Source: Manduca sexta
Taxonomy: Eukaryota; Arthropoda; Insecta; Lepidoptera; Sphingidae
Reading direction: 5' to 3'
Assembly: GCF_014839805.1 (NCBI RefSeq)
Contig: NC_051130.1
Coordinates: forward strand, 3,038,001 to 3,102,000
DNA length: 64,000 nucleotides
Below, piece by piece: positions 25,862 to 37,800 of this stretch (the first letter of the stretch is position 1; every line of letters begins with the position of its first letter). Made by a program: the position numbers and the translations under genes. The notes beneath the pieces were generated by a model that saw only the letters and a list, made by a program, of their open reading frames with translations, did no database searches and was not told the origin of the DNA.

Positions 25862-26879
25862 CTAGCGGACCCGACAGACTTCGTCCTGTCAAAAAGATTT
25901 GTAATATGACAGTTTTTTGTTCCTATCTATTTTATTGTCGGGGCAAAAATTCTCCTGAACAGAACCTTCACCCTGGTGATAGGGCGTTTTGAATAAAAAA
26001 TAATTATTAAATAAAACAGATATAAGCATTTAAAAGTAAGTAATCGCTTTATTGGTAATCATCATAATTATTAACAAAAATCAGTTTTATTTTCATTGTA
26101 GTGCTTTATGATATACAATATTTTTTGTTTGATTCCCTGGCGCAAAGACAAATAAATCTGATGGTTTTCCAACACGGGAACAGGCAACATACAATTGACC
26201 ATGGGAGAAACATGGGTTTTCCAGATTAATACCACAAACACTTAATGATTGCCCCTGGGACTTGTTTATGGTCATAGCAAAAGCAAGCCGCACTGGAAAC
26301 TGTAGTCTTTTAAATTCGAATGGCACATCAGTCGGAATCATTGGGATGCGCGGTATGAGAACATCTTCTCCATTATACTTTCCTTTCAGTATAGTTGCTT
26401 CTATCACATTGTTTAGTAATTTTTTTATCGCTAACCGTGTGCCGTTGCAAAGATGCGGTTGGTTGATATTTCGCAACATTATAACTACCGATCCAACCTT
26501 TAATTGAAGATTGTGAGGTGGCAATCCTGGCAAATCCAGCGAGTTTAAAAATTCCGGTGGATAGTTGACTACATCATCTTGGTTAGTAGTCAGGTTTGTC
26601 AACAAAGGAACACACCTACATTGCTTAGACAACAGTGAACTTTATACAATAGCAATAAAGCTCAAATTGACTCTACGTATTAGTTAGAAAACGTTTGTAT
26701 GGGATAAAGAAAAGGACTGTTTTTAGGGTTTTTCCGGCAATTATTTGATATTTTCTCGCCGTAAAAACCATCCTTGAGCTTCGACGAATATTAAAAAAAA
26801 AGAATTGGCCAAATTGGTCCAGGCGTTCTTGAGTTATGCGCTTACCAACACATTTAGCGATTCATTTTTATATTATAGA
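25862..26879 (-). mobile_element. Internally deleted Helitron with a helicase remnant
   Basis: On the minus strand it begins TCTATAATATAAAAATGAAT at 26879 and ends GTCGGGTCCGCTAG at 25862, the same end style as the short Helitrons here. Both ends are present but only about 1 kb remains, including the C-terminal part of a Rep/helicase (26093-26632). The Rep nuclease part is missing, so it cannot move by itself. It lies just upstream of the serpin-like gene at 26940. Confidence 0.75.
26093..26632 (-). pseudogene. C-terminal fragment of Helitron PIF1-like helicase
   Basis: A 179-codon open frame resembling the end of the Helitron Rep/helicase protein, a PIF1-family SF1 helicase. Visible are GSVVIMLRNINQPHLCNGTR, AFAMTINKSQGQSL (late SF1 helicase motif) and YVACSRVG (final motif). 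The Walker A part and the HUH nuclease domain are absent, so the fragment should be inactive. The frame is still open, which suggests that the deletion or insertion is not very old. Confidence 0.8.
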
Positions 26880-26939
26880 TATCTGATATTAGGTATATAA
26901 CTAACCGAAAGAGCTACCATATCACAGCGTCCCAGGACG

Positions 26940-29461
26940 ATGTATAAAGTGGTAACTTTATTTTTACTGACTGTTTTGGTGAGATTGGTGCCAAGTTTTG
27001 AAGTCAAGCCTGTACGCAAGATATTTTATTAATTTATTCTTTGAATCATTCCTTTGCATTGTTTGTTTGTAAAATTTAAAAATATGCTACATTCAGTTTT
27101 ACTTATTTGTGTTACCTAATTTATATTTCAGATAAATAAATTATTAAAAGGCAAAAAAGAAGTAACAACAAAAAATATTGTCTACCATTCACCATGTTTA
27201 AAACCAGAACATTTCATAAGGGATTCAAATTTAGAAATTAATTATGTTAAAACTGGAAAACTGGATGTGTTCAAGCATTGGGTAATTGTAATATATTTTA
27301 TTATTATGATCTTTTAAATATCTTTTCAATTATATTGGTAGCATAACAACCCAATTTATTAATTTTAAATACTTTCGTTCCTTAGATAATATAAATAACA
27401 TTATTTTTTTCATTTGTAGATACAATTATTTACACCTAGATTTAATAGCAGCAATATAGGTACAATGTCCGACTTTTGAATAATATTTATCATTTCCAGA
27501 TGCAGGAGTTACAAATGACAGAAGATATAGAAAAAGAATTTCCAACAAATACTAAATTAATTTTAAGAAACATTAGTATTGTTAAGGTAAGACTAATTTG
27601 TATGGAATATGCTTGGATTTTTTTATACTTACAGCACATTGTCAAAACAGGCAGCTTGCCTGCTAAAAGTGAGGATCGCCTCTGCTATAAAGAATGGCAA
27701 TGCACTACTCAGAATTTTCAATTACAAAGTAATAAATAGCATTCTATTTTCATGGTACTTATTTTATAAACCTAGTTTTATGTGGTTATGGTTTGTTTAG
27801 TATAATATTTTTCTCTTTTTAACAGGGAATTTGGGATTTATCCAAAACCTCAACTGGACCTCTTATGAAAATATACAATTCATTTAACTATACACAGGAC
27901 GTGAAATATGATGCAAGGGTAAGGATTTAATGTAAAAGTTTAAAATTACAAATACCTAATAATAATTCCTTTGTTCGCAATTTTACTCATCTCTTAGTAA
28001 ATGTTCTATTTTATAATGAAGCCAGTGCGGCTACGGATTTGCTTCGCAAATATATCTGCGTGAACTTGGGACTAATGCATAGGGGTAAAAAATTATTAGC
28101 CCAGATCAATCCAGGTCCACGTTAAAATCATGATAGCTTAGCGTAAAAACTTGGCAAGAGCCACAAGAATGTCTGTGTGAAGGTAAATATCTGAGTGAAG
28201 GAAGTAAAACAAAAAAGCGCCAAGCGCCATCCCCTATCTACCAGAACATGGGATAAAATTTTAAAGGACAAAGTTCAAATTTTAAAAAGTATTAATTTTT
28301 GACATTTTTCTTCCCATCTTTTCGGCCCTATGTTAATCTAGTTCATAAACTCACGCCTTTTATCTCAAAAGGTGTAAGCAGAGGTGCAAGTGTATCTAAT
28401 GCCCCCACTTTTCACCATATATATTTTAATGTGATAGGGGGATTATATCTAGATTCGTTTTCAGATACTAGTACTTCCCCTCCAAAATATGGATTTTAAA
28501 CTTGTGATAATCGTGCCAAACGAAGTTGATGTTTTGAATAATCTTTTCGAAAAACTGAATACAAAAGGCTTAACTGCTGCCATTAATAGTGTACAGCCAT
28601 TGTTCACTGCAACATCTGAATTGAAAGCACCATGTGTAAATATCGTATCTGAAATAGGACTACAATGTCAGGTAAATAATGATTTTTTATATATCTTGCA
28701 CTATCATCAGCTGCAGCCGATTTCCAGCTGAGCCCACGTACTGGCAAGTGCAACGTCGGACGTCCACCCACGAGCTGGGCAGATGACCTAATAAAAGTCA
28801 AAGGCTGGATACGTGCCGCTTCCTATATCTTGCATACTTAATATTAAATTCGTACATTAAAAAGAAGTTTAAAAAATATATTTTATCGAATAAATTACAA
28901 CAAAACCTTAATTAAGTCAATAATATTTTTAGAACACCAATAACATTGTGGACAAAACTGCAGCTCAAATCGGAATAGCAAATATCGACAATACAGGTGT
29001 TCATCTAGAGGTTGTGACTAGTAAGTGTTGTATAAAAATATTAAGCAAATATTTTATTGCATGAGAAATACATAATATCTTTGGATATGAACATAATTTA
29101 TCAAAATTTTACATCTCATCGAATCTAGAGCTTAAATTACAAATTCAAGGAAGCTGGGGAAACATTTTTCTGTAATTTATACTTTTAAAATTAAAATATC
29201 TTATTTATTTAAACTTTACAAAATTCCTAATAGTATGTTTTTTTTTATTATAATATTATCGTTTCTAGAGCATCTATTTAAGTGTAAAAAATGTTGATAG
29301 TAAATAAATGAAACATTAAGTATATTTTGTTTTTAGGTATATACTCTGCATTGTCCAAAACAACATCAATAAATGAGGGATCCAAAGTGGAAAATCCATT
29401 TTATTTTGCTGTAACTTATCAAGATACGCCTATATTCACGGGACAGTATTCTCAAGACTAG
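26940..29461 (+). CDS. Reduced, diverged serpin-like secreted protein (7 exons)
   Basis: Serpins are protease inhibitors that work through an exposed reactive-centre loop. Exons: 26940-27011 (tentative), 27132-27281, 27500-27586, 27826-27918, 28465-28671, 28933-29020, 29337-29461; all phases join (about 273 residues, against some 390 plus signal peptide for the serpin at 46289). Exon 1 gives a signal-like MYKVVTLFLLTVLVRLVPSF; a stronger donor at 26978 would shorten it. Serpin marks: TKLILRNISIVKGIW (the strand containing Asn, then Gly-x-Trp), ILVLPLQNMDFKLVIIVPNE, and the C-terminal VENPFYFAVTYQDTPIFTGQ. Intron positions and phases match those of the serpin at 46289. The exons for helices A to C are absent, and the loop hinge (NTGVHLEVVT) lacks the usual small residues, so inhibition is unlikely. 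It may be a functional non-inhibitory serpin or a decaying gene; uninterrupted frames favour the first. Confidence 0.75.
28687..28825 (+). repeat. LINE fragment in an intron of the serpin-like gene
   Basis: One plus frame reads VGRPPTSWADDLIKVKGWIR, the C-terminal end style of RTE-like LINE reverse transcriptases (GRPPxRWxDD). Only about 130 bases remain. Confidence 0.55.
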
Positions 29462-29523
29462 TATATAAGTATATACAATGTGAACACTGGTGCTAATGTT
29501 TATGCTTTTTATAAAAGATTGTT

Positions 29524-29529
29524 AATAAA
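29524..29529 (+). terminator. Candidate polyadenylation signal of the serpin-like gene
   Basis: AATAAA 63 bases after the stop codon at 29461; a second lies near 29568. Confidence 0.5.
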
Positions 29530-29812
29530 ATTATACATTAATATCTCGTTTGTTTTCTTATCCTTTAAATAAAAATCTACAAGAAAGTACTTGTATAACC
29601 ACTGAATAATGATATTTTATTGTAATATCATATTCTACAATATTCAAAAATGGTTAAATGAATTTGATTTTGATTAGGTTCATGGACATAGATACAAAAA
29701 AGGTCCAGTACATAATGTTATAAATGTGATGTTTTATTCTTATGATATGGACAACAAAGACTTCAAGTGGTGTTATAGAATTTCCAACTTAACAATCCAT
29801 TTGATCCACCCC

Positions 29813-30567
29813 CTAGACGTTTCCACCGTTTTTTGTCTGACGATTATGACTGGAATTTTCCTGAACATCTTCTTTAGTGGCAGCTTCATTCATAGAAAAT
29901 TCATAATCTTCAGTTGGGTTGTTTTTTATAACTCCTTGCAATTCTGGCGTATCATGAGAATGTCTGGTTTCTTCTTTAATTGTTTCATCTGCGTATAATT
30001 CATCGTAACCCAACACTAACGGCGGCAGAACTACTAAACTTGCTGTTCTGGTTTTATTTTGACACTAAAAGGTACAAACATTAACAATAAATAAGTAAGT
30101 AATTTAATGCATACACCTCTCTGCCTTCCTTCCTTTCTTCCTTTTCCTTCCTCAATACTTCCCTTCCCCAGATATTCCCTCTCAACTTTCCTCCAGGCTC
30201 CTGCAGTCGCTACGCCGGGGGATCCCAGTATCTCAACGGGGCCATCAAAAAGTAGAAATTATTTTTGTAACCATCTTAAAAATGTGTTACGTTGACCCCA
30301 CGTTATAATGTATTAAGAAAAACTGGAAAAATATAATAGTTATAATGTGCAAACCTTTGCAGCGCAATATAATGTTGAAAATACAAACAGAAACAACTTC
30401 ATCGTTCCATAATCGCATTACGTATGAAATATAAATATTTTTTATTTTACAACGTAATATAAAATAAATTTTATAGAGATGTAATATGTGTAAGAAATTA
30501 CCTATTGGTGACGTTTGTACTACATTTTTTACTCCACTGCCCCAAGACGCAAGAGGAGAGTACCTAT
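29813..30567 (-). other. Two candidate 3' exons, unassigned or alternative BBS4 tail
   Basis: On the minus strand, 30502-30567 is open between a possible acceptor and a GT donor, reading RYSPLASWGSGVKNVVQTSP. A further exon, about 29813-30042, reads LGYDELYADETIKEET and ends in a stop. A minus-strand AATAAA lies at 29733-29738. Exon phases fit each other (phase 1) and also fit a cryptic donor CAA|GTAAAT inside the last BBS4 exon, so these may form an alternative BBS4 C-terminus. No homology is recognised and the acceptors are weak. Confidence 0.3.
30116..30260. repeat. Polypyrimidine tract plus repeat end
   Basis: A CCTT-rich tract (30116-30172) is followed by GGGGGATCCCAGTATCTCAA, which looks like the end of a dispersed element. 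No coding signal. Confidence 0.35.
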
Positions 30568-30691
30568 CTAATGGTATCAATTTTTTTACAAACAAGAATG
30601 TTATTTTTAATTAAATGAAATTATCATGCTATCTAGATTCTTATGTATTTAAAGTGCAATTATATCTTAATATCTTCATTTGAGTTCAGAA

Positions 30692-33600
30692 TTACACTTC
30701 ATCAGGCGCCATTTCATTTTTCGTTATTTTTGAATCTTCAATAGCTGGTAAAGGTGTTTCTACAGATTTACTTGCTGGCTGCGATAGATCCTCCCCAGCG
30801 TCTTTTAAAATTGCCATCAGTGATGCCAAGGAACTCGCCAGCTAGAACAAACCGTATTTTTTTTCTATTATTTTGAATGACGAGACGAGTTTGCCGTTCG
30901 CCCAATGGTAAGCGATACAACCGCCCATAAACAATAGAAACACCATCCACCACCTTGAATTATAAAGTATTGTTTGGTATTCTACTGCTATCGCCATCCT
31001 GAGACGTGAGATGTTAAGTCTCATTAAGTCCAGTAGTTACACTGGCTACATTGTCCTTCAAACCGGAACACAACAGTGACACACTGCTGCTTGGGGCAGA
31101 AATAGACATTGTGGTGGTACCTACCCAGGCGGATTCTTACATATGAGAGACCTACCACCAGTAATTTATTGCTTATTGAAGACAGAAGAGACTATTAGTT
31201 AGATGGCAGAAGATTGCTAAAAATCGATCGGTCGGTCTTCATAATATAGGGAAGTTCCACTGAATAGTTATCACAACAAAATCTATTTTTGCTGTCAAAA
31301 GAACTGTTGTATTCTTCTAATACCTTAGTACCTACCTTCTATATACTACTTCTTCTGTCAAATATTTTTTGACAATATTTCTGTTTTGAGGATAACTACC
31401 TACAAGCAAATAGCATCGACTGCATTTAATATTACATACATGTGCATCAGGTTTCTCTGCTCTCTGCAGTAGTTCAGCTGTAGCCGTCGCTTCCTCAAAA
31501 GCTTTTTCCAGGCGTCCAGCGCGTGCGTGCCGCCCCGCCAGGTTCAGTCTTATGAGGGGATCGTCTGGTGCCAGTTTGGCGGCCCTGATGTATGCAGCAT
31601 CACATCTGTTGTCTTCCAAACGCTGTAATGCTATTGCTATTAAAAGCACCTAGAAGCAAATAATGTCATCAATTCTTTAAAATAAACCCTTAATCTTTGT
31701 CACCATATTGTTGAATGTCAATTGGTACTTAACTCTACATTTTTACAAATTGACATCTGACCAACATTCCACGTTTATGGACCAAGAACGGAATAGAGCG
31801 AAAAATACTAAATTGTTATATTTAGAGGGTAAAAGTAAAATTAAGTTACAGTATAAGGTTGCGAAGGTTCCAAGGCAGCGGCGGTGGCGAGTCTGCAGAA
31901 GGCCGATGTGTTTCTCCTGCAGATGAGTAGGGCCAAGCCGAGGTCGTGCGACGCGCGAGAACTCAGTGGCGCCGCCCACACTGCACGCTGAAGACACGTC
32001 AGAGCCTGTTGACGATGGGATTTTTTTAAGAATTAGAAGTTTCCAAAAGTCCGTAATGTTGTACGAAAATTATTGTTTTAAACAACACCATCATCATTCT
32101 TTTGTCCCAATCCAGTAGATCCAAGTCAACCTCCTTTCTGAGGGATCCAATTCGTCCCAAATGATATTACAAAACTTACACACATACTTGAAGTTAGGAC
32201 TTCCCGGTCTACCAACTTTACACGGTGCTAGTTACGTATAAGTAGAACTATTATTAAAAATTATCATTGGATTAGTGACATCTAGACTCTATCCTTAAAA
32301 CAACTCACGGCAACGAACTTCTTCTTTGCCAACAACGCCAGACCTAAATTGACATGACTGGCCACACAAGTCGGATGGGCTGCTAACGCGGTCTTCAGCC
32401 TCGCCAGCGCTGCATCCAGGTCTTTGTGCTGCAGCATCATGGCTGCCAGGGCTAATGCCGCGGCGTGTTGAGATGGCTGCTGAGCCAGGGCTGCCCCGAG
32501 TAGCTGGAAGGCGCGGCGAGGGTCACCAGCCCGAAGGCGGAGGGCACCGGCTGCAGCGAGAGTTTCTGCTCCACAGGCGTGGGAGCTGTTTTGGGTTAGA
32601 GAACTGACGTAAGGTATAGGTAGTCAAGTACTTAAGCATACTCGTAGATAACGCTTTCAGTACGTAAGTACATATATTAATTTGGATTTTAATGTCGATA
32701 TTGCAAATCATACAAAACTTTAGGTGCAGCTTTATTTTTCTTGCAGCGTAAATAAATATCGTTACAAGTACATAAATAACGTAAAATTTTAAAAAGTAAT
32801 ATAACATAGTTACGCCAAAGCTTCGTCATAGGCAGCCAGAGCGCCGTTGATGTTATTAGAAGCCAGCAGCAGCCTCGCCAACAACGCGCCGGCCCTCTCC
32901 CCCCCACCAGCCTGGACTGCAGAACGAGCCCATTCCACACCATGCAATATGTCACCAAGATTCCAGGAACACTCCGCTACAAGAGTGTTTTTCAACTATT
33001 CATGAGATAGTCACAGCTGTATAATCTTTAGGGGTAGATAAAAATGATTGCAATTGTCCGCGGGATTTGTTTGTACCCAATTATGCATTCATAATATAAG
33101 GTATATTATAAATCTACTCAAACAGGATGAAATTATCGCATTGCCTGATCTTAGTATCGAGTACCATAGACTTTGGATGCTATTACACCAACGGGCCATT
33201 GATATATTAAATGTAGGTAACATTAGAAAATCACAAATTACAAAATATGTAATTACCTAACGCGCAATAAATATCAGCATCAGGGTGTTTCGTTATTTTG
33301 TCCGCTTCTAAATACGCTTCGAGAGCTAGTTGAAATCGGCCCTGGCGGAACCTGCAAAATGAATATATATTTTAATGGAAGTACTTATCTCAGATCCGAA
33401 TCTGCTGCTAGGTTCTTATCGCAGCAAAGGGTCACAAGTCTACGTTACTTACAGACATTTTGCGACCTGTTTCAGTGGTTCAGGATCCTGAGGCTGCAGC
33501 CGAAGACAGCTGTGAAATTTCTCCAAGGCCTCTTGTATACGACCAGCGTCTGCTAATACTGAGCCCTTTTGAAATAAAAACTTTTAACGGTATTCGATAG

Positions 33601-34231
33601 GTAACTCAAATAAAACTTACTCTCCTAGTTTCAAAGATGATATTTATTTTACTACAAGGCAAGCCTAGGCTGTAAGAGTAGCAAGTTAAGGCCCACTCTA
33701 GTACCCTGCTGGCGTTTGCTTAATCCACATTTCATATGCCTTCTCTTCACATAATTATTGTGGAAATTGGCAGCAATTATTAAATTTAAAACCTGAGTTA
33801 GCACGGAAAGTACTAATTCCTTTATCTTTGCATTAAACCTACCCACAGCTTGCTCTCTCTGTAAGCGGGAACCTGCCTGTTTTGCAACACCACAATTTAG
33901 TCTAGGGTGACTCTTCGTTCAAATGGCTTATTTAAATAATTACCTACCTTTATATATTGCGCATATCTGTGCTTATTATCATTCTGCTTTAGCAACTCGT
34001 CAGCCAGGTCGAGGCACAAAGAATGCTCTCCTCTTACATATCGAGCGTGTAAGAGCCAGTTACGAGAGCCTCGATCAAGCACTGTATAGATTGCAAAAGA
34101 ACTATAAATGCTATTTATTACAACAATCTCATTGAATAATTTGGGATTATAATAATTCAGATCTTTATAACAACATATAAAGTAAAAGTACCATTTTCAG
34201 ATGAGCTATCTGTTAGCGAAAACTTTCGCAT
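30692..34231 (-). CDS. BBS4: Bardet-Biedl syndrome 4 protein (TPR subunit of the BBSome), 9 exons
   Basis: BBS4 is a tetratricopeptide-repeat subunit of the BBSome, which moves membrane cargo in cilia; in insects this means chiefly sensory neurons and sperm. Exons in transcription order: 34231-34192, 34081-33948, 33565-33453, 33351-33257, 32976-32814, 32585-32309, 32005-31850, 31649-31440, 30841-30692. Phases all join, giving 445 residues (human about 519; the difference is mainly in the tails). Start MRKFSLTDSSSEN is in exon 1. The family N-terminal block appears as SRNWLLHARYVRGEH, and the late TPR block as LQRLEDNRCDAAYIRAAKLA followed by PLIRLNLAGRHARAG. Exons 3 to 8 encode successive TPR helices rich in Ala and Leu. 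The C-terminal tail (LAILKDAGEDLSQPASK and on) is poorly conserved. The gene is head-to-head with NGLY1, 588 bases apart. Confidence 0.9.
30857..31162 (-). repeat. SINE-like retroelement, family B, copy 3, next to a BBS4 splice acceptor
   Basis: Reverse complement of 3507-3803, in the sense direction of BBS4. Its A-rich tail ends about 15 bases before the acceptor of the last BBS4 exon (TACGGTTTGTTCTAG, then the exon at 30841). The same arrangement is seen in ZSWIM at 12512-12828. Confidence 0.7.
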
Positions 34232-34819
34232 TTTTAATCCGTGTACGTTGTAGTTCAATATTAGTTGCTTTGTATTGAACGTTGTGTTTGTACTTAAAGT
34301 ATCATAGTAACCGCAACCAAAGCTGCCTTCTGAACCAATGTTAATAATATTAATGATTAGGTACCCATCTAATTATAATATTAAAATACATATCACCTAA
34401 AAGTAGTTATTGGAAAAAAATGTGATGATAAGGATACTTTTATCAGACTCTACGTCGTAAGCAGGAAAATAGGTAGAACCTACGTGATAAAAAAAAATAA
34501 CACTGTTTACAATACATCATTCGCATAGAATAACATATCCCAAGACAAAACACGATGGTAAGTTTTGATAAAACCTGAATTTGGTTTTCTTCTAGGTAGT
34601 AGATTTGTGGTACCCTTGTAAATAGATAAAATAAAAAATAAATAAAATAAAAAATGACTATCTTTTCTGAACGGAACTTTACCTTATAACCAGTTTCTGA
34701 ACTATAATGACTTATCAAAATTTGACAAGTGACTTACTGAAACAGTGTTCGATACGGTGATAAATATTATTTAGTGCGAATTATTATACATTTGTGTGAA
34801 ATTACGTTATTGCTAAAAA
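34232..34819. promoter_or_regulatory. Shared upstream region of BBS4 and NGLY1
   Basis: The start codons of BBS4 (minus) and NGLY1 (plus) are 588 bases apart with no other gene between, so both promoters and 5' UTRs must lie here unless distant 5' exons exist. The stretch is AT-rich; I cannot identify a TATA box or an X-box (RFX site) with confidence. Confidence 0.5.
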
Positions 34820-37800
34820 ATGGAGGATATGGCGCGACTAGCTCTTGTGGAACAGAGTGTTCGGGACGTGGATACATTCAGTAAAATTCTCTACGAGCTC
34901 CTGCACCACATCAGTCACATACTGGAGAACCCCCACGACTACGATTTGAGAACAATAAGGAGTAATATACTCAAAGATGTGCTGAAACATGACTCTTTCA
35001 GTGACTATCTAAAATACCTCGGATTTAAAACAGTACGCTGTGGCTATTAATATTAATGTTTTTCAATAAACTTCATTATAAATATGCAAATTAATTAACT
35101 ATACGACGTCTTAGCGACATTTTCTTAACGTTAAAAATTTTTGCTTTCTATTCTTTATGGTAATAAAACAATTTCCTCTTTTAATGCATCAGTACCTAAT
35201 TTATTTCCTTTTTTATCTGTCAGAGCGAACATTTTAAACATCCATCAATACCCATTATAAATTAAGGTCAGTCGGGGGAAGTGCGCCATAAAATTTTCAT
35301 AGCTGGATTCAATGCAAAATAATTTCTTTTTGTGCTGACTTAAGAATGTAATTTTATTAATTTAAGAATATTTGGTATTTTGTGATAACGACCTATAGCC
35401 ATTCAAGGAAATCGGACCATAAATTAATAATATTTTGCTCAAAGTAAAAAAATGGTAGTAGGCGCACTTGCCTCCGGAAATGGGGTAAGTGCGCCTGTGT
35501 AAAAAACGCCAATATGAAACATTATAAAGAAAACACTCACTTTAGTCCATAGAGAAATAAGTTTTACTGCATTGCTCTTGGATAATTTTTAATCACTCAA
35601 TATTATAACAAACTATGGCTGTCAAATCAAATTCGGGGTAAGTGCGCCATATATACGTAAATCAGGGCTTGAAAACATTTTAGAATTTGTTTTGATATAT
35701 AATTTTTTGCTATGTTAGAGTTTTGTGTGCGGATATGTTGGAATAAAAAAATGGTAGCCCTAATATAAAATCCATTTTATTTCTAAAAACTAAAAAAAAT
35801 ACAAAAATGTAGGAATTAACAATTTTGAATGCGTTACGAACTCAATTACTTAGAATTTGGCCTTATGACATTTGATATGTTTTAGCTGCATTATATCCAG
35901 ATAACGTGCCTGATCACACAGTTGCAACCTATTCACGTAAAGTTGCTCTAGACCAAGATATTTTAGTTTTTCTTTTGTAAAAACGAATTAACTAATACGC
36001 CCTTTTATTTAAGTCGGCTCAAAACAAAATACCTTGAGTACAAAAAATTCTGCTGTTAAGTAAGTACATTTTAATAATAATAATTCATATTGGTAAAACT
36101 TATTCTCAAAAAAGGTTGGTTATATATGGATCAGGGGCAAGTGCGCCATACGACTACTAACTGTGGCGCATTGGCCCTACTCGACAATTTTTAGGTACAT
36201 TTTTTCGCATTACTAAAAAATCCTTTATTTTAGTATATATAAATAACATTCAGGCAGGAAGTTAAAATAAAAGGTTTAAACTATGTATTCACCTTACTGG
36301 TTTACAGAAATATGTTAAATATCTTGAAATATTTGATGTTATCTTTCACGGGGGTCATCTCGGGTTTACAGGTCTAAATGACACTTAAAATAAAATGGCG
36401 AATAAATCGTATTAAAATGAACATAGCCATTTATGTTTTTAGTGGAACTGTATTTCAGTTAGTAGCATAGATGTAAGATTGCGGTAATTGTATAACATCA
36501 ATAGTTCTCGATTTTTTTAGGGTAGGTGCACTTACCCCGTCGGCGCACTTGCCCCACCTGACCTTATTACTTATTGAGACATTTGAAAATTTTCAGGTTA
36601 ATAATGACTTCATTTATCCTAAAGAATTGACACTGAGTAATTTAAGGATGGCGCAGTTTGCTATTGAAAGGAAAATCAACTTTTGCTATGGGTCTCTAAA
36701 TAACAGTAGAATGTCGGTGGGCTCTAGCCATAATAGAAGCTTGGACACAAAGAATGAACTGACACCCATTCAAGTTTTGGTATGCTATTTGTCAATATAA
36801 ATATTGTGTGTAGTTAATAATTATTTCTTAGCTGTTAAAATATCATATCTGAGAACCTTTATTAAAACAAAGTACTGCTTGAACTTAAATGTGTTTATTT
36901 TTAAAAATCAGTGTTGCTTCAGCTGTTGGCTTAGTTTGAAACACCTTTACTAAAATAAAAGGCCTATCGCGGTGTTAGTATTTTATTTTCTCCCGACGTT
37001 TCAAAGACTTTGCAGCCTTCATGGTCACGGGGTTTTTAGTTTAATTTCAATGTCTAACATTCGCGTAAACATAAGAAATCATTATAAAAGGCCTAGTTCA
37101 TATTTTTACAGAATAAAATCTAGCCTTTATGTTGATCGAACTCATAGTCTATATGTATGCAAAATTCATTCAGTTACTACAAAACATCTAAACATATTCA
37201 TATGCCTTTGTATTTATAATAAGGCAAAAAAAAATATTAAGGTCACTTATTACTTGATGTTGGCTTGCAGACAACGAATAATGAGCTATTAAAAAAGATA
37301 GAGATGTTGTTTAACAATATGTTGGTGTATGAGGATGAGGAGTTGCAAGCACTCGCTCGGGAACATATACCACTTGTCACGCTGCAGCTGATGGCCCTGG
37401 ACAGAATGAGGGAGCAACAGAAGAAGATTAAGACTGGTGAGTGAGTTTTTTATGTGTTATATGTACATCTACTACTTATTATTATTATACTTGCTGGTGG
37501 TAGGATACATTTATTATCCACCCAGATAGTGACCACCATACACAAGGTGGTAACCTTGTGTATGGTGGCCCACGTAAGCGTGCCACAGTCTGGGATCATC
37601 CTGTGTATATCTGGTTCCAACAGGCTGCTATAATTGTGTCAACTGCCAAGGGGTAATCATCTCTCCTCAAATGTGTAATTTACAAAATGCTTTGCAGCAT
37701 AAAAAAATATTCTATATGTTTGTTCAGACTGGGTGTGATCTTTGGTGCATTAAATATTCACAGGTGAAATCAAAGGCCACGACTTGTCGTTCGACATAGC

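Noticed and set aside
27421..27465. Extra 40-base exon in the serpin-like gene
   Set aside because: It has acceptor and donor-like borders but would shift the frame of the next exon, which otherwise matches the serpin exon map.
35274..36555. CRISPR-like array of GGGGYAAGTGCGCC
   Set aside because: Spacing is irregular, copies occur in both directions, and they lie within an inverted-repeat transposon in a eukaryotic intron.
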